A DNA stretch of 64,000 bases from Symbiodinium natans (GCA_905221605.1 CAJNDS010002333.1:170001-234000); one strand, 5' to 3'; shown: positions 47,884-57,407, numbered from the stretch's first letter. Notes: generated by a model not told the origin, from the sequence alone. Program-made: numbers and translations.

Positions 47884-48079
47884 CCCAGCCCTAAACCCTA
47901 AACCCTAAACCCTAAACCCTAAACCCTAAACCCTAAACCCTAAACCCTAAACCCTAAACCCTAAACCCTAAACCCTAAACCCTAAACCTAACCCTAAACC
48001 CTAAACCCTAAACCCTAAACCCTAAACCCTAAACCCTAAACCCTAAACCCTAAACCCTAAACCCTAAACCCTAAACCCC
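47884..48079 (-). repeat. (CCCTAAA)n array
   Basis: About 27 units with one shortened unit, running to the acceptor of the cupin-like exon. Confidence 0.95.
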
Positions 48080-48082
48080 AAG

Positions 48083-48192
48083 CCCGGAGGTGCTCTACAT
48101 ACCGCTGTGGTGGTGGCACGAAGTTTGCACCATCAGCTCGGGGGCGTCGGTGTCCACGACATTTCGCTTCCACACCGAGGACCTTTTAAAGG
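48083..48192 (+). CDS. Gene F exon with cupin/JmjC-like core
   Basis: Acceptor CCCCAAG, 1 nt in / 1 nt out, donor G|GTTTATG. PEVLYIPLWWWHEVCTISSG then SVSTTFRFH matches the C-terminal part of cupin_8/JmjC domains (consensus like GD-V-L-Y-I-P-x-x-W-W-H-x-V with the last Fe-binding His). Such proteins are Fe(II)/2-oxoglutarate protein or tRNA hydroxylases or histone demethylases. The N-terminal His-x-Asp half was not found; the segment near 47396-47460 may hold part of it. Confidence 0.7.
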
Positions 48193-48399
48193 GTTTATGC
48201 AGCTTAGGGTTTAGGGTTTAGGGTTTAGGGCAGCTTTAAAGGGTTTAGGGCAGCTTAGGGTTTAGGGTTTAGGGTTTAGGGTTGAGGGTTTAGGGTTTAG
48301 GGTTTAGGGTGTAACGTGTAGGGTGTAGGGTTGAGGGTTGAGGGTTGAGGGTTGGGCTCTCTGGGTCAATTTCGAAAGCCATTCCACATTCATTTGTAG

Positions 48400-48442
48400 G
48401 AGGTTTGTGTTTTTGTCCAATGAACAACAATGATGATGTTCA
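48400..48442 (+). CDS. Gene F exon
   Basis: Acceptor CATTTGTAG, 2 nt in (fits 48192) / 2 nt out, canonical donor CA|GTAAGA. GLCFCPMNNNDDV. Confidence 0.5.
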
Positions 48443-48887
48443 GTAAGATGCCAACTGAGGTTTGAGGGGGACCCGAGACGCCACGAAGGGCCTAGGATTT
48501 AAGGTTTGGAGGGTTTGGGGTTTCCTGCTTGTTGCGATTACAGGGTAGTGTTCCCTCATTGGGTTAAGAGGATCATGATTAGGACGTTTTCCGATGGTTT
48601 TCAGGGGTCAGCCTGGGTTAAGGTGTTGCGGTGTTACGTTGGGTTGGGGGCTTTAGACTTTAACTTAGGGTATCGGACTCAGGGTTCTTTTGGGTCGAGG
48701 TGGCGCGAAACCCTAAACCCTAAACCCTAAACCCTAAACCCTAAACCCTAAACCCTAAACCCTAAACCCTAAACCCTAAACCCTAAACCCTAAACCCTAG
48801 ACCCTAAAGCCTAAAGCCTAAAGCCTAAACCCTAAACCCTAAACCCTAAACCCTAAACCAAAAACCCCAAACCCCGGAAACCTGAAG

Positions 48888-48948
48888 CAGGATGCGGAGC
48901 GATTCGCGAAGGTGATGAATGTCGCTCGCCGTGGCAAGTTCTGGGAGG
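48888..48948 (+). CDS. Gene F exon
   Basis: Acceptor CCTGAAG, phase 0 in / 1 nt out, donor G|GTGGGG. QDAERFAKVMNVARRGKFWE. The phase does not fit 48442. Confidence 0.5.
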
Positions 48949-49135
48949 GTGGGGTCCCATCTAAACCCTAAACCCTAAACCCTAAACCCTGAACCCTAAA
49001 CCCTAAACCCTAAACCCTAAACCCGAAGCCCGAAACCCTAAACCCTAAACCCTAAACCCTAAACCCTAAACCCTAAACCCTAAACCCTAAACCCGAACCC
49101 GAAACCCTAAACCCTAAACCCGATGGGTTCCGAAG

Positions 49136-49199
49136 TGCGATGACTTCTGGGTCTTCGCATGATTTCGTGGGCAAGGAAACTCTCAGAGCACCAACAGTG
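49136..49199 (+). CDS. Gene F exon
   Basis: Acceptor TTCCGAAG, 1 nt in / 0 out, canonical donor GTG|GTAAGC. AMTSGSSHDFVGKETLRAPT. Confidence 0.55.
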
Positions 49200-49384
49200 G
49201 TAAGCAATAGTAGTTAGGGTTTAGGGTTTAGGGTAGTTTAGGGTCTAGGGTTTAGGGTTTAGGGTTTAGGGTTTAGGGTTCAGGGTTTAGGGTTTAGGGT
49301 TTAGGGTTATCATCATTCTAGTGGTTCTTGTAATAGTTAGGACTTCGGATGAGTAGAGGGGTGCCGATATGCTTTGCTTTGAAG

Positions 49385-49487
49385 CTTGTGGTTTCGCATG
49401 GCCAAAGCAATCCAGACTGTCTGTGGCACAATGCAGTCTTTGTGAAGGCCTTCTACCAATTTCACGCCAACGCCAAAGCGCTACCGG
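49385..49487 (+). CDS. Gene F exon
   Basis: Acceptor GCTTTGAAG, phase 0 in (fits 49199) / 1 nt out, donor G|GTTGCA. LVVSHGQSNPDCLWHNAVFV then KAFYQFHANAKALP. Clearly protein-like, unrecognised. Confidence 0.65.
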
Positions 49488-49567
49488 GTTGCACAACAAA
49501 GCTTCCTAAACCCTAAACCCTAAACCCTAAACCCTAAACCTTACACCCTAAACCCTAAACCCTAAAC

Positions 49568-49640
49568 CCTAGACCCTAGACCCTAGACCCTAGACCCTAG
49601 ACCCTAGACCCTAGACCCTAGACCCTAGACCCTAGACCCT
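49568..49640 (-). repeat. (CCCTAGA)n heptamer array
   Basis: About 10 CCCTAGA units embedded between CCCTAAA blocks. Confidence 0.95.
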
Positions 49641-49747
49641 AAACCCTAAACCCTAAACCCTAAACCCTAAACCCTAACTACCTGCATGAGGGCTTATAGG
49701 GTTTAGGGTTGAGGAAGCCCCAAAAAGGACCCTCATTTCATGTACAG

Positions 49748-49799
49748 ATATTGGTATGTGCACGAAGCCTTTGTGCTCTACTTGACGGCAGCTTTCTGG
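49748..49799 (+). CDS. Gene F exon
   Basis: Acceptor CATGTACAG, 1 nt in / 0 out, donor TGG|GTAACA. YWYVHEAFVLYLTAAFW, hydrophobic and aromatic. Confidence 0.6.
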
Positions 49800-49901
49800 G
49801 TAACACACCCTAAACCCTAAACCCTAAACCCCAAACCCCAAACCCTAAACCCTAAACCCTAAATCCTCTTTAAGTTTCCTGTTTTCAACTGCTTCCTGAA
49901 G

Positions 49902-49935
49902 AGGCTATCGAATGTGCTGAGCGCCATACTCATAG
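49902..49935 (+). CDS. Gene F short exon
   Basis: Acceptor CTTCCTGAAG, phase 0 in (fits 49799) / 1 nt out, donor G|GTCAGG. RLSNVLSAILI. Confidence 0.5.
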
Positions 49936-50070
49936 GTCAGGGTTTAGGGTTTAGGGATTAGGGTTTAGGGTTTAGGGTTTTGGGTTTTGGGTTTGGAGTT
50001 TATGGTTTAGGGTCCAGGGTGCCCCTAAACCTGAAGAATCAAGCCCCCGCAAACCCTCAAACCCTTCAAG

Positions 50071-50107
50071 CCGCATCAGAAGCTGCTGATGGCTCACGGC
50101 ACTGTTG
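50071..50107 (+). CDS. Gene F exon before an introner
   Basis: Acceptor CCCTTCAAG, 2 nt in (fits 49935) / 2 nt out. ASEAADGSRHC. The donor GTTAGTAGGG begins the inverted repeat of a MITE. Confidence 0.6.
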
Positions 50108-50215
50108 GTTAGTAGGGAATGAGGGAATGAGGTACCCCAGTTAATCCCTTGAAGGGAAAAATTATAAGAATGGGGGGATATAGGGTACCTCATTCCCTCA
50201 TTCCCTACCAACCAG
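50108..50215. mobile_element. Introner-like MITE, family TAGGGAATG, 108 bp
   Basis: The inverted repeat runs GTTAGTAGGGAATGAGGGAA to the mirror CCCTCATTCCCTACCAACCAG and extends into the exon bases (CTGTTG / CAGCAG). The element begins at a GT donor and ends at an AG acceptor. Confidence 0.8.
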
Positions 50216-50277
50216 CAGTAAGTCAAGGTACGGATCCGGCAGGCTAGCCAAACACATCCGCCACTCAGCTTTGCACG
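50216..50277 (+). CDS. Gene F exon after an introner
   Basis: Acceptor CCAACCAG ends the MITE inverted repeat. 1 nt in (fits 50107) / 1 nt out, canonical donor G|GTGAGT. SKSRYGSGRLAKHIRHSALH. Confidence 0.65.
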
Positions 50278-50419
50278 GTGAGTGGGGTTTGGGGTTTGGG
50301 GTTTGGGGTTTGGGGTTCGGGGTTTAGGGTTTAGGGTTTAGGGTTCTTTTTTGTTCTATGCTTTCCGAGAGACCCCAACTTCCCTTGGTTTTTTTGGCGT
50401 TGGGGGTCTTTGTAAGCAG

Positions 50420-50472
50420 CCCACGTGCAGGCTTTTGAGCAGCCCGGCCTGGATTGGACGGGGGACATTTTT
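50420..50472 (+). CDS. Gene F exon
   Basis: Acceptor TGTAAGCAG, 2 nt in (fits 50277) / 0 out, canonical donor TTT|GTGAGA. HVQAFEQPGLDWTGDIF. Confidence 0.6.
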
Positions 50473-50537
50473 GTGAGATGATACCAACCACCCCCCCAAA
50501 AAACAAGCACCCCCTAAACCCGCAACTCTCAACACAG

Positions 50538-50556
50538 ATCCTGGGCAGCAACACAT
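50538..50556 (+). CDS. Gene F microexon with possible GC donor
   Basis: Acceptor CTCAACACAG, phase 0 in. ILGSNT then T|GCTGAC as a GC donor gives 1 nt out and fits the next exon; otherwise TGA stops the frame at once. Confidence 0.3.
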
Positions 50557-50612
50557 GCTGACCTCTTAGCCCTAAGCTTTTAAACCCTAATCAACAAACC
50601 TTTCAAGCACAG

Positions 50613-50696
50613 GCTCCTACTTTGCCAACGCCCTTGCGGCAGAGGAGCCGCATGTCGATCCGACATGGGCCTTGAGCGTTGGGGCCGGAGGCGCTC
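50613..50696 (+). CDS. Gene F exon
   Basis: Acceptor CAAGCACAG, 2 nt in / 1 nt out, donor C|GTAGGG. SYFANALAAEEPHVDPTWAL then SVGAGGA. Confidence 0.6.
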
Positions 50697-51012
50697 GTAG
50701 GGCCCCCCCCCCCCCCACCCCAGGACAAATCCCCTTATAATTCTTGAGGAAGATTCATATGAACTACCACATATTCCTTAGTTAAGAGGCATTTTGGTCT
50801 TTCTGGGGTGTGTTGGGTGGGGGGGGGGGGTCCGGGGATTTGAGGGTTCACGGGTTGAGGGGCTTGAGGGTGTCCGGGTTCAGGGTGCGGAAATTGGGAG
50901 TTTAAGGTTAATGCATGGTTCAACTAGGCTCCTGGGTTTTAGCTTCAGGGGGCTTGTGGATCAATGAAGGTTCAGGGTTTCCAAGTTTAGGGTTTGAGCA
51001 AAGCCTTGCCAG

Positions 51013-51112
51013 GTGTATTGGAGGAGGCGTGCTTCTAGGGGCTTATCATGCGTTGGAGAAATCTCGCTGGGTTCTGGCTCTCTTGGCTATCGGAGTACCA
51101 GGCCCGTCGCCG
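51013..51112 (+). CDS. Gene F exon, hydrophobic
   Basis: Acceptor CCTTGCCAG, 1 nt in / 0 out, canonical-like donor CCG|GTAAAG. CIGGGVLLGAYHALEKSRWV then LALLAIGVPGPSP; the hydrophobic runs could be membrane segments. The frame is also open upstream. Confidence 0.6.
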
Positions 51113-51521
51113 GTAAAGAGCCTTTTCTTTCAAGCTGAACTCTGCTTTGTGGTACTTTACTGTAACTTTAGATCCTTACCTTTTTTGGGTTTATTGGGTT
51201 TCTTCTTAAGGCAGCTAAAAGTTTGATTTATAGCTACCCTCCTGAGTGCAGCCAAGTCTGCTACCCGAGCTTCTGTTGCTTGCGGTGAGGCGCCCTGCTG
51301 GCGGTGCTCCTGGCGATCCACTTCCGCTGGCGGTGAAAAAGTTCTGGGTCAGTCCTTTTGCGTGCGGTGTAGTCTTGTATTAAATACGCTCTTTGAACCA
51401 AGAAGCCTAAACCCTAAACCCTGAACCCTAAATTTAGGAGCCTCCGGCTCAAGCCGCCGACCCGGGGGGGGGAGGGGGGAGTGCGGGTGGGGAGCCCCAA
51501 GAGGGGTTTTTTCCAAAAGAG

Positions 51522-51603
51522 CCCCTATGCCCTGTGCGAAAACGCCTACGGTCCATGTTTACGCGGTGTGGGTGGCCTGTTCCTCCACGGAAAAGCTGGC
51601 GGG
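51522..51603 (+). CDS. Gene F candidate exon
   Basis: Acceptor CAAAAGAG, 2 nt in / 2 nt out, donor GG|GTACCC. PMPCAKTPTVHVYAVWVACS. Confidence 0.5.
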
Positions 51604-51764
51604 GTACCCCCCCCTACCCCCCCTCCTTGGGGGGTAAGGAGGGCGGACCCGAAACCCTAAACCCTAAACCCTAACCCTAAACCCTAAACCCTAAACCCTA
51701 AACCCTAAACCCTAAACCCTAAACCCTAAACCCTAAATCCTAAACCCTGGATATTCTTGCTGAG

Positions 51765-51802
51765 CCTTGGCTTCGGGTCAGGACTCAAGATTGAGGCTCC
51801 AA
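51765..51802 (+). CDS. Gene F candidate short exon
   Basis: Acceptor CTTGCTGAG, 1 nt in (fits 51603) / 1 nt out, donor A|GTAGGT. LGFGSGLKIEAP. Confidence 0.4.
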
Positions 51803-52361
51803 GTAGGTTTGGGGGCCCGTGCCAGCCCAGCCATAGCTTTCACACCCCCTGACCCCCTAAACCCTCAACCCTAACCCCTAAACCCTAAACCCACCCCCCG
51901 TTTACACTCTTCACACTGTACTGCCTGTAAACAAAACCCATAAAGACTGTTCCGACTGCCCTTAGCCCGTCAAGGCAAAGCACAAACGACCTATAATTAG
52001 ACCCTCAAACCCCGTGGGCAAGATTTGAAACGAGGCCCCCGAAGGATCGTGTCAGAATGCGGTAGAAGCATGATATCATCAACTCATAAAGAATAGTACG
52101 ATGATGATAGGAAGATACAAAGAAGACTGAACACTAACGACCGCCGCAAATATACATCTTTGTAGGAACCCTTTAAGGCCCAAGTGTATACTACATGGGC
52201 ACACCCTTAAAGCCGAAACCCTATTAAGCCTTAAGGTGTAGGTACATGAACCCTAAACCCTAAAGCCCAAACCCCAAACCCTAAACCCTCAACCCTAAAC
52301 CCTCAACCCTAAACCCTAAACCCTAAACCCTAAACCCTAAACCCTTGACCCTAAACCTCAG

Positions 52362-52472
52362 GGAGTGTCTCTTCTCACCAGCGAAGGAGCTGGCTGAGCT
52401 TTTGAGCCCCGGCGACGTGTGGCCCATCCTTGAGGCGCATCCCTCACAGGCTTTCGGGTCTTCTTTTATAGG
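52362..52472 (+). CDS. Gene F candidate exon
   Basis: Acceptor AACCTCAG, 1 nt in. ECLFSPAKELAELLSPGDVW then PILEAHPSQAFG. The end is uncertain (GTCTTC at 52458 or GTTTGG at 52473). Confidence 0.5.
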
Positions 52473-52963
52473 GTTTGGGGTTTAGGGTTTAGGGTTTAGG
52501 GTTTGGGGTTTAGGGTTTGGGGTTTAGGGTTTAGGGTGGTTGAGGGTTCAGGCAGAGGTCCGGGTCTTCGTTTCAGGGTTCGGGGGCTTGGTAACGTTTG
52601 GGCTTTCAGAAAGCTTGCGGGCCTTGTTTCGGGTCTAAGGTTTTCAAGTCGGAGAAAAAGGAAGCCTGAGAGGGTTTCTGGTCCAGATACCACAGGGCAT
52701 ACCCTCAACCCTAAACCCTACGTCCTAAACCCTAAACCCTAAACCCTACACCCTACACCCTGCACCCTACACCCTAAACCCTAAACCCTAAACCCTAAAC
52801 CCTAAACCCCAAACCCCAAACCCCAAGCCCTAAACCCTAAACCCCAAACCCCAAACCCTAAACCCCAAACCTTAAACCCTAAACCCCAAACCCCGAACCC
52901 TAAACCCGAAACCCTAAACCCCAAACCCCATGTTTTGTTGTTCGCTCGCTTGGCCTCTATAAG

Positions 52964-53019
52964 GATGATCCAGCTAGCCTCGAACTGTGGCCTCGGTGTG
53001 TTGCCGGCAAAAGGGAGTG
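52964..53019 (+). CDS. Gene F candidate exon
   Basis: Acceptor CTATAAG, phase 0 in / 2 nt out, donor TG|GTAGCC. DDPASLELWPRCVAGKRE. Confidence 0.5.
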
Positions 53020-53470
53020 GTAGCCAGCTCTAAGAGCTAGGGTTTAGGGTTTGGGGTTTAGGGTTTAGGGTTTAGGGTGTAGGGTTTTCGGTTTTGGGTT
53101 TTGGGTTTTGGGCTTGGGGCTTAGAAGTCCCCGACGCGCTAAGGATGCTCTTCTTTCCTTAATCTCAGCGGGTCTGCGTGCGCCCGCACATGACTCTGTT
53201 GCGTTTCATCTGTCTCCGAGCTTAGTCGGCCCAGTGGGGCCTTGCACTTAGGATTCGGGTTTATGGCTTCAGGTTCCGATCTTGTAGAAGCTGCCCACTT
53301 CAGTCCAAGTCTCATTACGCTAAACCCTAAACCCTAAACCCTAAACCCTAAACCCTAAACCCTAAACCCTAAACCCTAAACCCTAAACCCTAAACCCTAA
53401 ACCCTAAACCCTAAACCCTAAACCCTAAACCCTCTTGAGGGTTTGTGCTGGAACGGAAAGCCTGTCAAAG

Positions 53471-53515
53471 CAGAACAGGAGCGCCTGTCACTACTCCTCG
53501 ACTTCGAGGAAGGCC
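53471..53515 (+). CDS. Gene F candidate exon
   Basis: Acceptor GTCAAAG, 2 nt in / 1 nt out, donor C|GTGCAT. EQERLSLLLDFEEG. Confidence 0.45.
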
Positions 53516-53527
53516 GTGCATTAGGGC

Positions 53528-53584
53528 CCTACACATGCCCTTTTTAAGGGAGTATAGAGGTACCGCATTCCCTCATTCCCTACC
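53528..53584. mobile_element. MITE arm, family TAGGGAATG
   Basis: AGGTACCGCATTCCCTCATT then CCCTACC matches the family right arm. Lies inside the intron 53516-53674. Confidence 0.55.
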
Positions 53585-53674
53585 AAGAACCAGCCCAGTT
53601 TTTGGAGCTAAGGTGTGCTTTCAGGGTTCCCATCTTCTCAGGTTTCGGGCTTCCGACCCCTCCCCCCTTCATAG

Positions 53675-53820
53675 AATTGGCCAACCCAGAGGGCGCCCAA
53701 GAAAGCCGTGACTTTGCACATGCCTTTGGATGCACGGACCGTCTGTCACAGACCTCTGCAAAATGCGCTTTAGAGGTACTGCTTACTGCTCGCAGTATTT
53801 TACGCGAGGTTTCTGGCTAA
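53675..53820 (+). CDS. Gene F probable terminal exon
   Basis: Acceptor CCCCTTCATAG, 2 nt in (fits 53515). LANPEGAQESRDFAHAFGCT then SAKCALEVLLTARSILREVS and TAA at 53818-53820. Confidence 0.55.
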
Positions 53821-53995
53821 GACCGTGATCCCAACTTGTGCCGTATTTGGATCATGTCGGCTGGTATCTCGTAGGCAGCACGTCTCCAAACCGGGTGCAG
53901 GTGTACAGCTGAAGTCGCTCCTCCAGCCACCTGTCGGAGATCAGGGAGTGAACGTTTCTTGGGGCGAGAGGGTCTGTGCCCCAAACCCTAAAGCC

Positions 53996-54207
53996 TGAAC
54001 CCCAAAACCCTAAACCCTAAACCCTAAACCCTAAACCCTAAACCCTAAACCCTAAACCCTAAACCCTAAACCCTAAACCCTAAACCCTAAACCCTAAACC
54101 CTAACCCTAAACCCTAAACCCTAAACCCTAAACCCTAAACCCTAAACCCTAAACCCTAAACCCTAACCCTAAACCCTAAACCCTAAACCCTAAACCCTAA
54201 ACCCTGA
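53996..54207 (-). repeat. (CCCTAAA)n array
   Basis: About 29 units with two CCCTAA slips, downstream of the gene F stop. Confidence 0.95.
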
Positions 54208-54230
54208 ACCCCCCAAACCCTCCTTTCAAG

Positions 54231-54328
54231 AGGAAACCTTAGACTGCGACCTGCTGACATGCGTAGGCTGTGGAGTTGAAGCCCCTTTTGAAGCCCCAAA
54301 GCCTGAATCTAAGACTCACCACTCCTGA
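54231..54328 (+). CDS. Candidate terminal exon with C-x2-C
   Basis: After acceptor TTTCAAG, ETLDCDLLTCVGCGVEAPFE continues to TGA at 54326-54328. The C-x3-... C-x2-C cluster may bind metal. No partner exon identified. Confidence 0.45.
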
Positions 54329-54774
54329 GTTTTGGGGTTTAGGGTTTAGGGTTTAGGGTTTAGGGTTTAGGGTTTAGGGAATTATTGGGAAGTAGGGGTT
54401 CCAGGTACCTTGCATCACCCTAAGGGGTACCCCCCGCTCCAAAAGCCAATCCTTAAACCCTGCGCCCCAATATTCTGATTCCCCAGAAGCTCGGTAGGCC
54501 CTTGAGATCTTTTTTATTCTCCCTTCTTGGGTTTCAGAGGACTATGCTTCAGAGGGTGTTAAGGGCCATCCTAGGAAAGCTCCCGAAGGCTCTAAGACCC
54601 CCTTAAACCCCTAAACCCCCCCAAAACCTAAACTTGACAGACCCCTACTGGAACCTTCCAGAAATTATTAAGAGTGCGCCTAGGGTACTTGATACACCCT
54701 AAACCCTCAACCCTATACCCTCAACCCTAAACCCTAAACCCCTAAACCCTCAACCCTCAACCCTAAACCCTAAG

Positions 54775-54818
54775 GCTGGCTCTGGGTGCGGCCAGTTTTT
54801 GTCTACCATCTGCTTACT
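54775..54818 (+). CDS. Gene G exon
   Basis: Acceptor CCCTAAG, 2 nt in / 0 out, canonical donor ACT|GTAAGA. WLWVRPVFVYHLLT. Confidence 0.5.
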
Positions 54819-54895
54819 GTAAGAACCCCAAAAGAATGATTCAATAAGGGGATGAGGGTTTAGGGTTTAGGGTTTAGGGTTAAGGGGGTGTTCAG

Positions 54896-54970
54896 GCTAA
54901 TGCTGCCAGCATCGCCCTGTCCGTCTTTCGATCGTTTCGTGCGTCAAGCCGGGCTTTCATGAAACAATAA
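54896..54970 (+). CDS. Gene G exon
   Basis: Acceptor GTGTTCAG, phase 0 in. ANAASIALSVFRSFRASSRA then FMKQ and TAA 54968-54970. A repeat-derived intron with an unusual donor may begin before the stop, because phase-0 exons continue downstream. Confidence 0.5.
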   Translation, partial: ANAASIALSVFRSFRASSRAFMKQ

Positions 54971-55096
54971 TAATCCCTATAGTACCCTTAATAAGGAAGA
55001 CTATAGTAATCCCTATATTACCCTTAATAAGGACGATTTTTTTAAACACTTTTTGGGGTTCTTAATTCAGCAATTAGTAGCGTTTTGAAGTCCAAG

Positions 55097-55180
55097 TTTC
55101 TGAGGGCCGCCTTGGAACGCCGGGGCTTGGCCCCAGCCACGCAGCGCTGGCACCGGAGGCGGAGAGCGCAGGGCAAAAGG
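55097..55180 (+). CDS. Gene G exon, basic
   Basis: Acceptor AGTCCAAG, phase 0/0, donor AGG|GTTTAGGG. FLRAALERRGLAPATQRWHR, Arg-rich. Confidence 0.5.
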
Positions 55181-55277
55181 GTTTAGGGTTTAGGGTTTGG
55201 GGCTTCAGGGGTGTGGGTTTAGGGTCGCAGGGGGCATTTTGTTATCCAGCAGAAAGGTGGTCCCTGCCTTTTTCCAG

Positions 55278-55360
55278 GTCATGCATTCTTCCGTTCATTG
55301 CCAACAAAGCAATCATGCCTCCACCTTTTCTTGTTGTGCAAAGGATCTAGGGTTCAGAGG
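55278..55360 (+). CDS. Gene G weak exon
   Basis: Acceptor TTTTTCCAG, phase 0 in. VMHSSVHCQQSNHASTFSCC. The 2-nt-out phase does not fit the next exon. Confidence 0.3.
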
Positions 55361-55503
55361 GTTTGGTAGTTACAAGGGCCCTGAATATGGTCCCCTACCT
55401 CCCTTCAGAAAGATGGGCCCTTGGGCTTTGTAGGGTAGAAAAAAGGGAATATAAGGGGTACGTATCCCCCTTTTTTTGGCCCATACGAAGGGACCATGTA
55501 ACT

Positions 55504-55606
55504 AGAGACTCCAAAACCCCTTAATTAAGGAATATACCTTAAATTATAATAAGAACCCTAATATGATTTGAGGTATATTCCTTAATTAAGGGGTTTTGGA
55601 GTCTCT
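55504..55606. repeat. 103-bp perfect-arm palindrome
   Basis: Two 36-bp arms (AGAGACTCCAAAACCCCTTA onward, 55504-55539 and 55571-55606) are exact reverse complements around a 31-bp AT-rich loop. In the intron between gene G exons. Confidence 0.85.
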
Positions 55607-55624
55607 GGGTAACTACCCTACGAG

Positions 55625-55702
55625 ACATGCCTGGGCCAGGCTCGCTGGCTTTTTCCTCCAGGCAAGTGCGCCGGAGCGGAGGATCGAGGCATGTCGGGGG
55701 AT
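55625..55702 (+). CDS. Gene G exon
   Basis: Acceptor CCTACGAG, phase 0/0, donor GAT|GTAGGG. TCLGQARWLFPPGKCAGAED. Confidence 0.6.
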
Positions 55703-55715
55703 GTAGGGTTCAGGG

Positions 55716-55862
55716 TTTAGGGTTTAGGGTTTAGGGTTTAGGGTTTAGGGTTTAGGGTTTAGGGTTTAGGGTTTAGGGTTTAGGGTTTAGGGTTTAGGGT
55801 TTAGGGTTAGGGTTTAGAGTTTAGAGTTTAGGGTTTAGGGTTTAGGGTTTAGGGTTTAGGGC
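55716..55862 (+). repeat. (TTTAGGG)n array
   Basis: About 20 units, starting a few bases after the donor of exon 55625-55702. Confidence 0.95.
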
Positions 55863-56514
55863 TTAGGCCATCCGTCATCCCACGGCGTATCAGTCAAACC
55901 CACCCATGACCATCCAATGGGATGGGGTTCAAGCAGTTTAGAGTTTAGCTCCTGAAGTCTTACGGATATCGAAGCGGGGACCGAGCATTTCGACGGGCGC
56001 CGCAACCTAAAGGAGGGGGGAGGGGGTGCGAGACTTTCGATACAATCCTACCACACTTGAAAGGTTAACCTTTTTTGGGCCAGGGTACTACACAACTAGG
56101 AAATGATCCCTAATGAAAACCTAACCCCGAAACCCGAAACCCTAAACCCTAAACCGTACCGAATATACACATAATATAGGCAACTTAATTTGAGATCCCA
56201 AGAACAGCAACCCAGTTGTTGGTGAGCTGAGGGTTTCGGCTTCCTGCAGATTTCAAACGTTAAACCTTTCTCGGCCTACAAGCCTTAAGCCTCAAACCTT
56301 AAACCCAAACCTCAAAATGACCCTACTGTAGAGAACTCTAAACCCCCAATCCTATACCCCAAACTCCAAACCCCAAACCCCAAACCCCAAACCCCAAACC
56401 CCAAACCCCTAAACCCTAAACCCCAAACCCCAAACCCCAAACCCCAAACCCTAAACCCTAAACCCCAAACCCCCCTTAAGGGGTTTTGAGGGGCGCCCTG
56501 GGGTTCCCGAAAAG

Positions 56515-56580
56515 GCGGCGCACCACTTCGCCGCCTTGGGCGACTCAGAGCGCCTGCCGCCGGGCCGTGACCTTTGGGAA
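56515..56580 (+). CDS. Gene G exon
   Basis: Acceptor CGAAAAG, phase 0/0, donor GAA|GTTTTTGG. AAHHFAALGDSERLPPGRDL. Confidence 0.6.
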
Positions 56581-56797
56581 GTTTTTGGGGTTTAGGGTTT
56601 AGGGTTTAGGGTTTAGGGTTTAGGGTTGACGCGGACTCGGAGTCAGTTCCAGTTTGGGGTCTGGGGTTTAGGGTCTGGGGTTTGGGGTCGTTTGCGTTTT
56701 GTTTTTTGAGGCTTTTAGTGTCTTTAGGGCTGTAGGCTAAAGGTGCTGTGTCTTGAAATCTGATAAACACAGCCCCCCCCCCCCCCCGTATCCTCAG

Positions 56798-56855
56798 GCT
56801 GGAAGCTATGGCAGACTGGTCTCTCTTCTCGCGACCCGGCTCGGGGCAACACAGG
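56798..56855 (+). CDS. Gene G exon
   Basis: Poly-C then TATCCTCAG acceptor, phase 0 in / 1 nt out, donor GTTTAGGG. AGSYGRLVSLLATRLGATQ. Confidence 0.6.
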
Positions 56856-57008
56856 GTTTAGGGTTTAGGGTTTGGGGTTTAGGGTTTAGGGTTTAGGGTT
56901 TAGGGTTTAGGGTTTAGGGTTTGGGGTTTAGGGTTTAGGGTTTAGGGTTTAGGCTTTAGGGTTTAGGCTTTAGGGTTTAGGGTTTGCAGTTTGGGGTTTG
57001 GGGTTAAG

Positions 57009-57094
57009 GGCTCCGGCATGCTTGGGAATGCTCCTGGAAGAGCCGTTCAGCTTCTGCACGAACTCGTCACCCCATGTACTCCGGTCTGGACACT
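57009..57094 (+). CDS. Gene G exon
   Basis: Acceptor GGTTAAG, 2 nt in (fits 56855) / 0 out, donor ACT|GTTCCC. LRHAWECSWKSRSASARTRH. Confidence 0.5.
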
Positions 57095-57101
57095 GTTCCC
57101 C

Positions 57102-57260
57102 TAAACCCTAAACCCTAAACCCTAAACCCTAAACCCTAAACCCTAAACCCTAAACCCTAAACCCTAAACCCTAAACCCTAAACCCTAAACCCCTAACCCC
57201 TAAACCCTAAACCCTAAACCCTAAACCCTAAACCCTAAACCCTAAACCCTAAACCCTAAA
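57102..57260 (-). repeat. (CCCTAAA)n array
   Basis: About 22 units with two CCCCTAA slips, in the intron before the terminal exon of gene G. Confidence 0.95.
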
Positions 57261-57314
57261 ATTCCGAACGCCTTTCAAAATCAAGCCTGACAAGTCCTTA
57301 ATTTGCTGCCCAAG

Positions 57315-57407
57315 ATGCCGGAGCCAACTTCCCCAAAGCACTTGCTTGCAAGGATCTTGGAGAAGGATCACCGACCTGTCACTTGGCATGAGACCGACTA
57401 CCTTTGA
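57315..57407 (+). CDS. Gene G probable terminal exon
   Basis: Acceptor GCTGCCCAAG, phase 0 in. MPEPTSPKHLLARILEKDHR then PVTWHETDYL and TGA at 57405-57407. Confidence 0.6.
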   Translation: MPEPTSPKHLLARILEKDHRPVTWHETDYL

